Source: IMCC26077 sp964561165 (GTDB taxonomy: Bacteria; Actinomycetota; Actinomycetes; Nanopelagicales; Nanopelagicaceae). From it: DNA of 6,405 nt. The stretch spans positions 1 to 6,405 of the forward strand of contig CAZLOJ010000055.1 in NCBI GenBank assembly GCA_964561165.1, read 5' to 3'. Below are positions 6,181-6,405 of the stretch, one piece after another. Both the position numbers and the translations under genes were made by a program. Position 1 is the stretch's first letter. Each line of letters starts with the position of its first letter. Below the pieces are notes generated by a model. The model did not search any database and had not been told where the DNA came from. It saw only the letters and a list, made by a program, of their open reading frames with translations.

Positions 6181-6364
6181 GAGATACTTTGCCGGCCTTG
6201 AGGCAGGCAGCACAGACATTTTGACGCTTTGGCGTAACACCGTTGACGAGGGTGCGGATGCGCTGGATATTTGGATTCCAGCGTCGGCGGGTACGACGGT
6301 GTGAGTGCGAGATGCTGTTTCCAAACTGTGGGCCTTTGCCACAGATGTCGCACTTGGCTGCCAT
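6176..6364 (-). CDS. rpmB: 50S ribosomal protein bL28
   Basis: A 62-aa ribosomal protein of the large subunit. The sequence begins MAAKCDICGKGP and contains the bL28 hallmark GNSISHSHRRTRRRWNPNI (residues 15–33). Two CxxC pairs, C5/C8 and C51/C54, form the zinc ribbon, so this is the zinc-binding (C+) version. The C-terminus CLKAGKV (54–60) is typical of actinobacterial short L28. The ATG, whose codon occupies 6362–6364, has a strong CCGGAGG ribosome site 5 nt upstream. It is transcribed opposite to thiL and the FKBP gene. Actinobacteria often carry a second, zinc-free bL28 under Zur control elsewhere; this copy would be the zinc-replete one if such a paralogue exists (inference). Confidence 0.97.
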   Translation of the reverse strand: MAAKCDICGKGPQFGNSISHSHRRTRRRWNPNIQRIRTLVNGVTPKRQNVCAACLKAGKVSR

Positions 6365-6369
6365 GTTCG

Positions 6370-6376
6370 CCTCCGG
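6370..6376 (-). promoter_or_regulatory. Strong Shine-Dalgarno for rpmB
   Basis: Read on the minus strand, CCGGAGG ends 5 nt before the ATG. It is the best ribosome site in the window, fitting a highly expressed ribosomal gene. The remaining sequence to 6405 shows no convincing TANNNT box, so the promoter probably lies beyond the window edge. Confidence 0.75.
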
Positions 6377-6405
6377 TTGGTATTCGCGGTATCTCAGGTC
6401 TTGCG

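Overview
The window is a compact housekeeping segment of a bacterial chromosome, most likely from an actinobacterium. The gene order plsC–gpsA–ddl–secreted protein–stand-alone Lrp/AsnC RAM-domain protein–thiL–(FKBP)–rpmB matches what I remember of the plsC/gpsA/ddl/thiL/rpmB neighbourhood in Actinobacteria. GTG starts are common: four of the eight genes use one. Base composition looks close to 50% G+C by eye, well below Streptomyces or Mycobacterium. Two secreted proteins carry short Lys-rich cysteine-pair segments of a kind I associate with small-genome aquatic Actinobacteria (acI/Nanopelagicales-like). The phylum is a reasonably firm inference; the lineage within it is a guess.

Layout. Positions 4–4219 (+) hold four genes: plsC (lysophosphatidate acyltransferase), gpsA (glycerol-3-phosphate dehydrogenase, 1-nt overlap with plsC), ddl (D-Ala–D-Ala ligase, 45 nt further on, with a possible leaderless promoter) and an unrecognised Trp-rich secreted protein of 446 aa that starts 2 nt after the ddl stop codon. 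This block converges, with an 11-nt gap, on a 78-aa RAM-domain protein on the minus strand (4231–4467). A 104-nt divergent intergenic region separates that gene from thiL (4572–5507, +), followed 35 nt later by a secreted FKBP-type peptidyl-prolyl isomerase (5543–6166, +). The FKBP gene converges, with a 9-nt gap, on rpmB (ribosomal protein bL28, minus strand, 6176–6364). The last 41 nt are the upstream region of rpmB. No stretch above about 105 nt lacks a gene.

Function. GpsA makes sn-glycerol-3-phosphate, the backbone for phospholipids. PlsC performs the second acylation, giving phosphatidic acid. Ddl supplies the D-Ala–D-Ala dipeptide of peptidoglycan. The first three genes therefore serve envelope precursor synthesis, and the translationally linked secreted protein may have an envelope role (inference from position and signal peptide only). 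ThiL completes thiamine diphosphate synthesis; the FKBP may assist folding of exported proteins.

I see no mobile element, CRISPR array, tRNA or rRNA, defence or toxin module, or riboswitch. The least explained items are the 446-aa secreted protein, the FKBP with an added N-terminal cysteine-pair region, the leaderless-looking ddl start, and the HTH-less RAM protein divergent from thiL.
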